DNA of 64,000 nucleotides from contig NW_027473314.1 in NCBI RefSeq assembly GCF_050947335.1, forward strand, positions 3,844,001 to 3,908,000, read 5' to 3'. A program made the position numbers and the translations under genes. The notes under the pieces were generated by a model, which was given only the letters and a program-made list of their open reading frames with translations, ran no database searches and was not told the origin of the DNA. The first letter of the stretch is position 1. Each line of letters opens with the position of its first letter. This stretch comes from Megachile rotundata (Eukaryota; Arthropoda; Insecta; Hymenoptera; Megachilidae). Shown here piece after piece: positions 1-12,572 of the stretch.

Positions 1-228
1 ACAATCACGATCATACAATCACGATCATACAATCACAACCATACAATCACAATCATACAAATAACATCATACAAATAAAATCATACAACCACAATCATAC
101 AATCACAATAATACAATCACAGTCATACAATCACAATCATACAATCACAATCATACAATCACAATCATACAATCACAATCATACAATCACAATCATACAA
201 TCACAATCATACAATCGCAATCATACAA

Positions 229-1208
229 TTGCAATGTCACAATCAGTATCATACAATCACAATCATACAATCACAATCATACAATCACAATCTTTCTATC
301 ACAATCATACAATCACAGTCATACAATCACAGTCATACAATCGCAATCATACAATCGCAATGTCACAATCACTACTATACAATCACAGTCATACAATCAC
401 AATCATACAATCACAATCCTACAATCACGATCATACAATCACGATCATACAATCACGATCATACAATCACGATCATACAATCACGATCATACAATCACAA
501 TCATACAATCACAATCATACAATCACAATCATACAATCGCAATGTCACAATCGCTGTCATACAATCACAATCAAACAATCACAATCATACAATCACAATC
601 ATACAATCACAGTCATACAATCAAAATCATACAATCACAATGATACAATCGCAATCATACAATCACAATCATACAATCTCAATCATGCAATCACAATCAT
701 ACAATCACAATCATACAATTGCAATCATACAATTGCAATGTCACAATCAGTATCATACAATCACAATCATACAATCACAATCATACAATCACAATCATAC
801 AATCACAGTCATACAATCACAGTCATACAATCACAATCATACAATCACAATCATACAATCACAATCATACAATCACAATAATACAATCACAATCCTACAA
901 TCACGATCATACAATCACGATCATACAATCACGATCATACAATCACGATCATACAATCACAATCATACAATCACAATCATACAATCACAATCATACAATC
1001 GCAATGTCACAATCACTATCATACAATCACAATCAAACAATCACAATCATACAATCGCAATCATACAATCACAATCATACAATTAAAATCATACAATCAC
1101 AATCATACAATGACAATAATACAATCACAATAATACAATCTCAATCATTCAATCACAATCATACAATCAAAATCATACAATCACAATCATACAATCACAA
1201 TCATACAA
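229..1208 (+). repeat. degenerate ~490-bp tandem pair (35 units)
   Basis: The rare string CAATTGCAATGTC followed by ACAATCAGTATCAT occurs near 229 and again near 719, a shift of 490 bp (35 units). Downstream landmarks repeat at slightly smaller whole-unit shifts: the ACAATCACAATCCT unit at 407 and 883 (476 bp), and the GCAATGTC unit near 541 and 1003 (462 bp). The copies have therefore lost whole units relative to each other and also carry private substitutions such as CTTTCTATC at 291-300. This looks like an old duplication compared with those further right. Confidence 0.65.
421..490 (+). repeat. run of five CGATC-variant units
   Basis: Five consecutive ACAATCACGATCAT units follow an ACAATCACAATCCT unit. 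The A-to-G change creates a CpG and a GATC in each unit. Similar runs of 4 to 14 units recur through the whole array, about one per few hundred bases, and usually precede ACAATCACCATCAT or ACAAATAACATCAT units. The variant has therefore been amplified locally unit by unit as well as with larger blocks. Confidence 0.9.
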
Positions 1209-3410
1209 TCACAATGATACAATCGCAATCATACAATCACAATTATACAATCTCAATCATGCAATCACAATCATACAATGACAATCATACAATCACAATC
1301 ATACAATCACAATCATACAATCACAATCATATAATCACAATCATGCAATCACAATCATACAATCAAAATCATACAATCACAATCATACAGTCGCAATCAT
1401 GAAATCACAATCATACAATCACAGTCATACAATTAAAATCATACAATTAAAATCATACAATCACAATCATACAATCACAATCATACAATCACTATCGTAC
1501 AATCACAATCATACAAACGCAATCATACAATCACAATCATATAATCACAATTATACAATCACAATCATACAATCTCAATCATGCAATCACAATCATACAA
1601 TCAAAATCATACAATCACAATCATACAATCACAATCATACAAACACAATCATACAGTCACAATCACACAATCACAGTCATAGAATCACAATCATACAATC
1701 GCAATCATACACTCGCAATGTCACAATCACTATCGTACAATCACAATCATACAATCACGATCATACAGTCACGATCATACAATCACAATCATACAATCAC
1801 AATCATACAATCACTATCGTACAATCACAATCATACAAACGCAATCATACAATCACAATCATATAATCACAATTATACAATCACAATCATACAATCTCAA
1901 TCATGCAATCACAATCATACAATCACAATCATACAATCACAATCATACAATCACCATCATACAATCACCATCATACAATCACAATCACACAATCATAATC
2001 ATATAATCACACTCATAAAATTGCAATCATACAATCGCAATCATACAATCACAATCATACAATCACAATCATACAATCACAGTCATACAATCACAATCAT
2101 ACAATCACAATCATACAATCACAATCATACAATTAAAATCATACAATCACAATCATACAATGACACTCATACAATCACAATCATACAATCACAATCATAC
2201 AATCACAATCATATAATCACAATCATGCAATCACAATCATACAATCAACATCATACAATCACAATCATACAGTCGCAATCATGCAATCACAATCATACAA
2301 TCACAATCATACAATTAAAATCATACAATCACAATCATACAATCACAATCATACAATCACAATCATATAATCGCAATCATACAATCGCAATGTCACAATG
2401 ACAATCATACAATCACAATCATACAATCGCAATCATACAATCACAATCATACAATTAAAATCATACAATCACAATCATACAATGACAATAATACAATCAC
2501 AATAATACAATCTCAATCATGCAATCACAATCATACAATCAAAATCATACAATCACAATCATACAATCACAATCATACAATCACAATCATACAATCGCAA
2601 TCATACAATCGCAATGTCACAATCACTATTATACAATCACAGTCATACAATCACAATCACACAATCACAATCATACAATCACGATCATACAATCAGAATC
2701 ATGCAATTACAACCATGCGATCATAATCATGCATGAACAGTCATACAATCACAATCATGGAACCATAATCATACAATCACAATCATACAATCACAATCAT
2801 GCAAACGCAGTCATACAATCACAATCATATAATCACAATCATACAATCACAATCATACAATCACATGCATACAATCACAATCATACAATCACAATCATAA
2901 AATCACAATCATGCAATCACAATCTTACTATCACAATCATACAATCACAGTCATACAATCGCAATCATACAATCGCAATCATACAATCGCAATGTCACAA
3001 TCACTATCATACAATCACAATCAAACAATCACAATCATACAATCACAATCATACAATCACAATCATACAATCACAATCATACAATCACAGTCATACAATC
3101 AAAATCATACAATCACAATGATACAATCACAATAATACAACCACAATCATAAAATCACGATCATACAATCACGATCATACAATCACGATCATACAATCAC
3201 GATCATACAATCACGATCATACAATCACGATCATACAATCACGATCATACAATCACAATCATACAATCACAACCATACAATCACAATCATACAAATAACA
3301 TCATACAAATAAAATCATACAACCACAATCATACAATCACAATCATACAATCACAGTCATACAATCACAGTCATACAATCACAATCATACAATCACAATC
3401 ATACAATCAC

Positions 3411-5482
3411 AATCTTACTATCACAATCATACAATCACAGTCATACAATCACAATCATACAATCGCAATCATACAATCGCCATGTCACAATCACTATTAT
3501 GCAATCACAGTCATACAATCACAATCATACAATCACAATCCTACAATCACGATCATACAATCACGATCATACAATCACGATCATACAATCACGATCATAC
3601 AATGACGATCCTACAATCACAATCATACAATCACAATCATACAATCACAATCATACAATCACAATCATACAATCACAATCATACAATCGCAATGTCACAA
3701 TCACTATCATACAATCACAATCAAACAATCACAATCATACAATCACAATCATACAATCACAATCATACTATCACACGCATACAATCAAAATCATACCATC
3801 ACAATGATACAATCGCAATCATACAATCACAATCATACAATCTCAATCATGCAATCACAATCATACAATCAAAATCATACAATCGCAATCATACAATCAC
3901 AATCATACAATCACAATCATACAATCACAATCATACAATCACAATCATACAATTAAAATCATACAATCACAATCATTCAATCTGAATCATGCAACTACAA
4001 TCATACGACCATAATCATGCAAGAACAATCATACAATCACAATCATGGAACCATAATTATACAACCACAAACATACGATCACAATCATACAATCGCAATC
4101 ATACAAACACAATCATAAAAGCGCAATCATACAATCGCAATGTCACAATCACAATCATACAATCACAATCATACAATCACAATCATACAAACGCAATCAT
4201 ACAATCACAAGCTTACAATCACAATCATACAATCACAATCATACAATCACAATCATACAATCACAATCATACAATCACAATCATACAATCACAATCATAC
4301 AATCACAATCATATAATCACAATCATACAATCACAATCATACAATCAAAATCATACAATTACAATCATACAATCACAATCATCCAATCACAATCATACAA
4401 TCACAATCATACAATCACAGTCAAACAATCACAATCATACAATCACAATCTTACTATCACAATCATACAATCACAGTCATACAATCACAATCATACAATC
4501 GCAATCATACAATCGCAATGTCACAATCACTATTATGCAATCACAGTCATACAATCACAATCATACAATCACAATCCTACAATCACGATCATACAATCAC
4601 GATCATACAATCACGATCATACAATCACGATCATACAATCACGATCATACAATGACGATCATACAATCACAATCATACAATCACAATCATACAATCGCAA
4701 TGTCACAATCACTATCATACAATCACAATCAAACAATCACAATCATACAATCACAATCATACAATCACAATCATACTATCACAGTCATACAATCAAAATC
4801 ATACAATCACAATGATACAATCGCAATCATACAATCACAATCATACAATCTCAATCATGCAATCACAATCATACAATCAAAATCATACAATCGCAATCAT
4901 ACAATCACAATCATACAACCACAATCATACAATCACAATCATACAATCACAATCATACAATCACAATCATACAATTAAAATCATACAATCACAATCATTC
5001 AATCTGAATCATGCAACTACAATCATACGATCATAATCATGCAAGAACAATCATACAATCACAATCATGGAACCATAATTATACAACCACAATCATACGA
5101 TCACAATCATACAATCGCAATCATACAAACACAATCATAAAAGCGCAATCATACAATCGCAATGTCACAATCACAATCATACAATCACAATCATACAATC
5201 ACAATCATACAAACGCAATCATACAATCACAAGCTTACAATCACAATCATACAATCACAATCATACAATCACAATCATACAATCACAATCATACAATCAC
5301 AATCATACAATCACAATCATACAATCACAATCATACAATCACAATCATACAATCAAAATCATACAATCACAATCATACAATCACAATCATACAATCACAA
5401 TCATACAATCACAATCATACAATCACAATCATACAATCACAATCATACAATCACAATCATACAATCAAAATCATACAATCAC
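3411..5482 (+). repeat. 1,036/1,022-bp tandem duplication
   Basis: The private string AATCTTACTATCACAAT at 3411 recurs at 4447 (shift 1,036 bp, 74 units). The divergent block at 3989 recurs at 5011 (shift 1,022 bp, 73 units). One whole unit was therefore lost or gained between the two copies. Both copies contain a CGATC run, the GCAATGTC landmark and the divergent GAAC-containing block. The outer ends are uncertain because the neighbouring units are close to consensus. Confidence 0.8.
3981..4140 (+). repeat. divergent GAAC block, first clear copy
   Basis: A cluster of the most diverged units in the window: CTGAATCATGCAACTAC, then ATACGACCATAATCATGC, then AAGAACAATC and TGGAACCATAATTATAC. Near-identical copies start at about 5003, 13741, 15731, 16261, 17465, 21804, 25192 and 27180, and a more distant relative lies near 2690-2770. 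No copy was seen to the right of about 27.3 kb. All units remain 14 bp long, so the divergence is by substitution. No promoter, tRNA or protein motif is recognisable. It serves as a block marker for reconstructing the duplication history. Confidence 0.85.
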
Positions 5483-5642
5483 AATCATACAATCACAATC
5501 ATACAATCACAATCATACAATCACAATCATACAATCAAAATCATACAATCACAATCATACAATCACAATCATACAATCACAATCATACAATCACAATCAT
5601 ACAATCACAATCATACAATCACAATCATATAATCACAATCAT
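5237..5642 (+). repeat. near-pure consensus tract
   Basis: The longest stretch made almost only of the consensus unit. About 29 units carry little more than occasional ACAATCAAAATCAT variants and one ATAATCACAATCAT. It lies at the junction between the 1.03-kb pair and the 1.3-kb pair, which may mark a recent small-scale expansion. Confidence 0.75.
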
Positions 5643-8232
5643 ACAATAAAAGTCATACAATCACATTCATACAATGACAATCATACAATCACAATCATAC
5701 AATCACAATCATACAAACACAATCATACAATCACAGTCATGCAATCACAATCATACAATCGCAATCATACAATCGCAATATCACAATCACTATCATACAA
5801 TCACAATCATACAATCACAGTCATACAATCACAATCATACAATCACAATCATACAATCACAGTCATACAATCACAATCATACAATCGCAAACATACAATC
5901 GCAATGTCACAATCACAATCATACAATCAAAATCATACAATCACAATGATACAATCTCAATAATACAATCACAATCATAAAATCACAATCATACAATCAC
6001 GATCATACAATCACGATCATACAATCACGATCATACAATCACGATCATACAATCACGATCATACAATCACGATCATACAATCACAATCATACAATCACGA
6101 TCATACAATCACAATCATACAATCACAATCATACAAATAACATCATACAAATAACATCATACAAATAAAATCATACAACCACAATCATACAATCACAATC
6201 ATACAATCGCAATCATACAATTGCAATGTCACAATCACTATCATACAATCACAATCATACAATCACAATCATATAATCACAATCATACAATCACAATCAT
6301 ACAATCACCATCATACAATCACAATCATACAATCACCATCACGCAATCACAATCATACAATCATAATCATATAATCACACTCATTAAATTGCAATCATAC
6401 AATCGCAATCATACAAACACAATCATAAAATCGCAATCATACAATCGCAATGTCACAATCACAATCATACAATCACAATCATACAAACGCAATCATACAA
6501 TCACAATCATATAATCACAATTATACAATCACAATCATACAATCACAAGCATACAATCACAATCATACAATCACAATCATACAATCACAATCATACAATC
6601 TCAATCATGCAATCACAATCATACAATCACAATCCTACAATCACAATCATACAATCACAATCATACAATAAAAGTCATACAATCACATTCATACAATGAC
6701 AATCATACAATCACAATCATACAATCACAATCATACAAACACAATCATACAATCACAGTCATGCAATCACAATCATACAATCGCAATCATACAATCGCAA
6801 TATCACAATCACTATCATACAATCACAATCATACAATGACAGTCATACAATCACAATCATACAATCACAATCATACAATCACAATCATACAATCACAGTC
6901 ATACAATCACAATCATACAATCACAATCATATAATCACAATCATACAATAAAAGTCATACAATCACATTCATACAATGACAATCATACAATCACAATCAT
7001 ACAATCACAATCATACAAACACAATCATACAATCACAGTCATGCAATCACAATCATACAATCGCAATCATACAATCGCAATATCACAATCACTATCATAC
7101 AATCACAATCATACAATCACAGTCATACAATCACAATCATACAATCACAATCATACAATCACAGTCATACAATCACAATCATACAATCGCAAACATACAA
7201 TCGCAATGTCACAATCACAATCATACAATCAAAATCATACAATCACAATGATACAATCTCAATAATACAATCACAATCATAAAATCACAATCATACAATC
7301 ACGATCATACAATCACGATCATACAATCACGATCATACAATCACGATCATACAATCACGATCATACAATCACGATCATACAATCACGATCATACAATCAC
7401 AATCATACAATCACGATCATACAATCACAATCATACAATCACAATCATACAAATAACATCATACAAATAACATCATACAAATAAAATCATACAACCACAA
7501 TCATACAATCACAATCATACAATCGCAATCATACAATTGCAATGTCACAATCACTATCATACAATCACAATCATACAATCACAATCATATAATCACAATC
7601 ATACAATCACAATCATACAATCACCATCATACAATCACAATCATACAATCACCATCACGCAATCACAATCATACAATCATAATCATATAATCACACTCAT
7701 TAAATTGCAATCATACAATCGCAATCATACAAACACAATCATAAAATCGCAATCATACAATCGCAATGTCACAATCACAATCATACAATCACAATCATAC
7801 AAACGCAATCATACAATCACAATCATATAATCACAATTATACAATCACAATCATACAATCACAAGCATACAATCACAATCATACAATCACAATCATACAA
7901 TCACAATCATACAATCTCAATCATGCAATCACAATCATACAATCACAATCCTACAATCACAATCATACAATCACAATCATACAATAAAAGTCATACAATC
8001 ACATTCATACAATGACAATCATACAATCACAATCATACAATCACAATCATACAAACACAATCATACAATCACAGTCATGCAATCACAATCATACAATCGC
8101 AATCATACAATCGCAATATCACAATCACTATCATACAATCACAATCATACAATGACAGTCATACAATCACAATCATACAATCACAATCATACAATCACAA
8201 TCATACAATCACAGTCATACAATCACAATCAT
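5643..8232 (+). repeat. 1.30-kb tandem duplication
   Basis: The landmark ACAATAAAAGTCAT followed by an ACATTCAT-type unit and ACAATGACAATCAT occurs at 5643, 6665, 6945 and 7981. The shift is 1,302 bp (93 units) on the left and 1,316 bp (94 units) on the right. The extra unit is in the CGATC run: six units in the left copy, seven in the right copy (7295-7392). Paired landmarks match at 6221/7537 and 6450/7766. The right copy stops matching near 8232. The two copies look nearly identical by eye apart from the added unit. Confidence 0.88.
7295..7392 (+). repeat. run of seven CGATC-variant units
   Basis: Seven consecutive ACAATCACGATCAT units, one more than in the parallel position of the left 1.3-kb copy (near 5993). 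This is a direct view of a single-unit gain within an otherwise matching duplicate, as expected from slippage or unequal exchange inside the most homogeneous stretch. Confidence 0.88.
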
Positions 8233-8330
8233 ACAATCGCAAACATACAATCACAATCGTAAAATCACAATCATACAATCACAATCATATAATCACAATC
8301 ATACAATCACAATCATACAATCACAATCAT

Positions 8331-9898
8331 ACAATCACCATCATACAATCACAATCATACAATCATAATCATATAATCACACTCATTAAATTGCAATCAT
8401 ACAATCGCAATCATACAAACACAATCATAAAATCGCAATCATACAATCGCAATGTCACAACCACAATCATACAATCACAATCATACAAACGCAATCATAC
8501 AATCACAATCATATAATCACAATTATACAATCACAATCATACAATCACAAGCATACAATCACAATCATACAATCACAATCATGCAATCACAATCATACAA
8601 TCAAAATCATACAATCACAATCACACAGTCGCAATCATACAATCACAATCATACAATCACAATCATACAATTAAAGTCATACAATCACAATCATACAATC
8701 ACGATCATACACTCACGATCATACAATCACGATCATACAATCACGATCATACAATCACTATCATACAATCACGATCATACAATCACAATCATACAATCAC
8801 AATCATACAAATAACATCATACAAATAAAATCATACAACCACAATCATACAATCACAATCATACAATCACAGTCATACAATCACAGTCATACAATCACAA
8901 TCATACAATCACAATCATACAAATAACATCATACAAATAAAATCATACAATCACAATCATACAATCACAGTCATACAATCAAAATCATACAATCACAATG
9001 ATACAATCGCAATCATACAATCACAATAATACAATCTCAATCATGCAATCACAATCATACAATCAAAATCATACAATCGCAATCATACAATCACAATCAT
9101 ACAATCACAATCATACAATCACCATCATACAATCACAATCATACAATCATAATCATATAATCACACTCATTAAATTGCAATCATACAATCGCAATCATAC
9201 AAACACAATCATAAAATCGCAATCATACAATCGCAATGTCACAACCACAATCATACAATCACAATCATACAAACGCAATCATACAATCACAATCATATAA
9301 TCACAATTATACAATCACAATCATACAATCACAAGCATACAATCACAATCATACAATCACAATCATGCAATCACAATCATACAATCAAAATCATACAATC
9401 ACAATCACACAGTCGCAATCATACAATCACAATCATACAATCACAATCATACAATTAAAGTCATACAATCACAATCATACAATCACGATCATACACTCAC
9501 GATCATACAATCACGATCATACAATCACGATCATACAATCACTATCATACAATCACGATCATACAATCACAATCATACAATCACAATCATACAAATAACA
9601 TCATACAAATAAAATCATACAACCACAATCATACAATCACAATCATACAATCACAGTCATACAATCACAGTCATACAATCACAATCATACAATCACAATC
9701 ATACAAATAACATCATACAAATAAAATCATACAATCACAATCATACAATCACAGTCATACAATCAAAATCATACAATCACAATGATACAATCGCAATCAT
9801 ACAATCACAATAATACAATCTCAATCATGCAATCACAATCATACAATCAAAATCATACAATCGCAATCATACAATCACAATCATACAATCACAATCAT
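8331..9898 (+). repeat. 784-bp tandem duplication (56 units)
   Basis: Landmarks match at a constant shift of 784 bp: ACAATCACCATCAT at 8331 and 9115, the GCAATGTC landmark near 8452 and 9236, and the ACAATCACAATGAT unit near 8988 and 9772. Both copies share private variants, including ACACTCACGATCAT inside the CGATC run and ACAACCACAATCAT directly after GCAATGTC. I saw no difference between the copies in the stretches compared, so the duplication looks recent. Confidence 0.88.
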
Positions 9899-10666
9899 AC
9901 AATCACAATCATACAATCACAATCATACAATCACAATCCTACAATCACAATCATACAATCACAATCATACAATAAAAGTCATACAATCACATTCATACAA
10001 TGACAATCATACAATCACAATCATACAGTCACAATCATACAAACACAATCATACAATCACAGTCATGCAATCACAATCATACAATCGCAATCATACAATC
10101 GCAATATCACAATCACTATCATACAATCACAATCATACAATGACAGTCATACAATCACAATCATACAATCACAATCATACAATCACAATCATACAATCAC
10201 AGTCATACAATCACAATCATACAGTCGCAAACATACAACCGCAATGTCACAATCACTATCGTACAATCACAATCATACAATCACAATCATACAATCACAA
10301 TCATACAATCACAATCTTACTATCACAATCATACAAACACAATCATACAATCACAATCTTACAATCACAGTCATGCAATCACAGTCATACAATCGCAATC
10401 ATACAATCGCAATATCACAATCACTATCATACAATCACAATCATACAATCACAGTCATACAATCACAGTCATACAATCACAATGATACAATCACAATAAT
10501 ACAATCACGATCATAAAATCACAATTATACAATCACGATCATACAATCACGATCATACAATCACGATCATACAATCACGATCATGCAATCTCAATCATTC
10601 AATCACAATCATACAATCACAATCATACAATCACAATCATATAATCACAATCATACAATCACAATC

Positions 10667-10670
10667 ATAC
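10667..10670. repeat. left target-site duplication ATAC
   Basis: ATAC directly precedes the TG that opens the island and is repeated directly after its closing CA (12601-12604). ATAC occurs once in every 14-bp unit, so the match alone is weak. It counts because it coincides with TG...CA ends and restores the satellite register exactly. Confidence 0.75.
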
Positions 10671-10841
10671 TGCTACACGGTATTTCGCGGCTAGCTCTGT
10701 AACGGCCCGCGACCCCGCTTCGCTCGCGAATTCTCGATCGGCCCCTCTTGACCGTGCCCGCGACGATGACCGCCGCGGCGCCTCCGCGGATTCGCGAGCG
10801 CGTAGCACTTCGGCGCCCGATCCGAACCCGTTCGATATCGC

Positions 10842-10852
10842 TTTATTTTATT
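10842..10852 (-). promoter_or_regulatory. overlapping AATAAA polyadenylation signals (candidate)
   Basis: On the minus strand two AATAAA hexamers overlap here, about 170 bp before the 3' end of the putative LTR at 10671. This is where the R/U5 part of an LTR would carry its cleavage signal. A further AATAAA lies at 11137-11142. The assignment is by motif and position only. Confidence 0.4.
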
Positions 10853-11338
10853 TGATAATTGGGCGCCAGACGCTTCCCAGCGTCGCGATAGCGAACTTAG
10901 ACGCGAAACGAGACTCTATAGCGGGAAGATGGGAAAATCGTTTATGTCGATCTCGGATAAACGCGGAAGATTCGAATCGGCGGCGGAACGGCTCGGTAGC
11001 TCAGTATCCGAACGCAATGGTAGAGTGGCGGGATTCTTTAAAGGTAAAGGAGCTAGACGCGGAGGCGGACGAGAGTACGTGATTCGGGATAATTCGCGAG
11101 AAACCTCAAGTTAGCGGTATTGGTTAACAGCGGTGTTTTATTTAATATCTAAGTAACCTAGGCGTACAGTGTGATCCAGTATCGGAATTTGATTTAACCG
11201 TAACGTTCTCGGCGGAGGGCCGAGATACGATCTCCGCGAGATTTTAACCACGGAAGCGAAATATGCAAGTTCCTAAGCGGAATACAATCTTTGATATTTC
11301 CTCGATTCCCGGAACGGTACGCGAGGCAACTAATTTAA

Positions 11339-11475
11339 CGGAAACGCAACGCAAATACTTAACCAAACGCGACGCAATTATTCTAACGGAACGCAACGCG
11401 GCGAAACGCGACGAGACGCGACGGGACGCGGCGAGACGCGACGTAACGCAATTATACTAAACGCAACGGGATCTA
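11339..11475. repeat. degenerate ACGC(A/G) minisatellite tract
   Basis: Short imperfect repeats of AACGC and GACGCG, for example AAACGCGACGAGACGCGACG, make up this CpG-dense tract inside the LTR. It lies directly downstream of the minus-strand TATA motif, so it would fall near the start of the transcribed R region. It also generates a short open frame rich in Arg, Asp and Thr (11263-11460), which I regard as a by-product. Confidence 0.7.
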
Positions 11476-11485
11476 ACGCACTTAG

Positions 11486-11492
11486 TTTTATA
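11486..11492 (-). promoter_or_regulatory. TATA-like box of the putative LTR promoter
   Basis: TATAAAA on the minus strand in the context CTCGTATAAAACT. It sits roughly 1.1 kb into the LTR read leftwards from 12600, a reasonable U3/R boundary. If active it would start transcripts running leftwards, out of the LTR into the 1-10670 satellite arm. Motif evidence only. Confidence 0.35.
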
Positions 11493-11537
11493 CGAGACGC
11501 GATTTAATTCTACACGCGGAACGATTCTGTATCGGCG

Positions 11538-11553
11538 ACCGTCTAGAGAGAGA
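11538..11553. repeat. 16-bp inverted repeat, left arm
   Basis: ACCGTCTAGAGAGAGA here is the exact reverse complement of 12511-12526. The arms are 957 bp apart and together bracket the middle and right part of the LTR (its putative U3). Function unknown; the arms could be protein-binding sites. Confidence 0.75.
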
Positions 11554-11707
11554 AAGCGAGAAGTTACGCGACAAACACGAAATGTCCGGTACGACAAACA
11601 TGCACTTTACGTTCTACTCCCGTACCAAGAGTTCGCGAAATCGAGACGTGGGAGGGTACAATATTGTCAAAGGCCTACTCGAGACGATACTTTAATTGTA
11701 GCTTACG

Positions 11708-11728
11708 CTGTACCATTCCCCGGTACAG
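11708..11728. other. short hairpin, 7-bp stem
   Basis: CTGTACC (11708-11714) pairs with GGTACAG (11722-11728) across a 7-base loop. It lies about 27 bp from a second, stronger hairpin, in the putative U3 of the LTR. Confidence 0.55.
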
Positions 11729-11754
11729 GTTCGGTGATCCGGCCGAGTGGCGAT

Positions 11755-11781
11755 TCGAGAGATCGAGAAGCGATCTCTCGA
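11755..11781. other. strong hairpin, 11-bp perfect stem
   Basis: TCGAGAGATCG (11755-11765) pairs perfectly with CGATCTCTCGA (11771-11781) across the 5-base loop AGAAG. A perfect 11-bp stem in unique sequence is unlikely by chance. It could be a dimeric protein-binding site in the U3 region, or a small fold-back in RNA. Confidence 0.7.
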
Positions 11782-12240
11782 CGACACGAAAAAGTCCGGA
11801 CGTCGGGATCCGCGACCGTCCCGGACAGGGGCCCCCGGGTTTCTTTACCCTTCTAACTTAAGCTAATTTCCCTACGATACAAAGCCACTCCGGTCACACT
11901 TTGCAGAACCTGCCCGTGAATGGCAAGCCAGGTGATCTACAACCCACGATATGACGATCTCGATTTCGCGCTCTTTACAACGATATGGCGGTAATTGAGG
12001 GGGCTTACCAAGGTGTCCAAACACGTGGCGACAGCTCGGGATACGGAAGGTGGTTCTTTTTCCTCACGGAACGCTATTTAACTTTTTTTTGAAACACACT
12101 GAGGCAACTGCCGAATACAGAATAAGGATCCGCGAGCCCTTGCGCCGGTATTAGGACACCTCGTAGCCTACCCCCACCCTCTGCCGGAGTTTCCGAATTC
12201 TATCGAAGTCTTCTTCGGCAGGGCTTCTTCCGTCTCCACA

Positions 12241-12452
12241 GCCTCTCTTCTTCTGTCGTAGGGCCGGAGCTGGGAAGCGGCAGGGAATCGGCACTTTCCT
12301 TCGGCGTACGTCGGTATCTCGCTGGGTTCTCTCCTCTTACTCCGCTGCCTCTCTTCGTCTATCGGAGGGTCCGGGCGGGGTAGCGGCAGAGCAGCGGCGT
12401 TTTCCCTCGACGTACGTCGCTCCTTCGTTGACCGTGACGTCATTCTCCGGCG
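12241..12452. repeat. diverged 106-bp tandem duplication
   Basis: GCCTCTCTTC at 12241 and 12347, and CGTACGTCG at 12305 and 12411, are both exactly 106 bp apart, with similar pyrimidine-rich sequence between them (for example AGCGGCAG). The two copies have diverged by substitution, least so between the two landmarks. Because 106 is not a multiple of three, the copies fall in different frames of the 96-residue minus-strand open frame covering them (12168-12458). This argues that the frame is not coding. Tandem copies in a U3 are often enhancer-type elements, which is an inference here. Confidence 0.7.
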
Positions 12453-12510
12453 GTACATATAAAATAGTATAGCGGCAGAATTTGTTCTTACGATATTATA
12501 CGCGCTTCGC

Positions 12511-12526
12511 TCTCTCTCTAGACGGT
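12511..12526. repeat. 16-bp inverted repeat, right arm
   Basis: TCTCTCTCTAGACGGT, the exact reverse complement of 11538-11553. The left arm carries the same core in the opposite orientation. Confidence 0.75.
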
Positions 12527-12572
12527 ATTTGACTGCGACCTATGACCCGTCCGGTCTCCCGAGGAGGCTCCT

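Larger units (their letters stand above)
1..10670 (+). repeat. 14-bp satellite array, left arm
   Basis: Uninterrupted head-to-tail array of about 762 copies of ACAATCACAATCAT. Unit starts stay at position = 1 modulo 14 at every point I checked (57, 1261, 2395, 3291, 5643, 7295, 8331, 9115, 10655), so there is no net insertion or deletion in 10.67 kb. The consensus plus strand has no G (A 7, C 4, T 3). Recurrent variants are ACAATCACGATCAT, ACAATCGCAATCAT, ACAATCACAGTCAT, ACAATTAAAATCAT, ACAATCAAAATCAT, ACAATAAAAGTCAT, ACAAATAACATCAT, ACAACCACAATCAT and a GCAATGTC-containing unit. Larger tandem duplications lie inside it and are listed separately. No gene, RNA gene or mobile element was seen here. 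Long plus-strand open frames are a by-product of a stop-free unit. Confidence 0.98.

Noticed and set aside
229..1086. 285-codon open frame and well over a hundred similar plus-strand open frames throughout the array, some with an ATG start
   Set aside because: They are translations of a stop-free 14-bp satellite. The peptide is the same in all three frames, there are no codon-position effects, and frames end wherever a unit variant creates TAA, TAG or TGA. The ATGs come from the GCAATGTC, GCAATCATGC-type and ACAATGACAATC variants.
10852..11861. Short plus-strand open frames of 61-76 codons in the island (10852-11082, 10929-11114, 11263-11460, 11664-11861)
   Set aside because: They are short and overlapping, without known motifs. 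The 11263-11460 frame is largely the ACGCG minisatellite tract. They do not resemble gag, protease, reverse transcriptase or integrase.
12168..12458. 96-codon minus-strand open frame inside the LTR, rich in Arg, Glu and Pro
   Set aside because: It spans a 106-bp tandem duplication whose copies lie in different frames, shows no recognisable domain, and sits in the presumed U3. I treat it as a chance frame in GC-rich sequence.
10677..12530. Direct repeat ACGGTATTT at 10677-10685 and 12522-12530 as possible paired LTRs
   Set aside because: Only nine bases match and the flanking sequence differs, so the island does not contain two LTRs.
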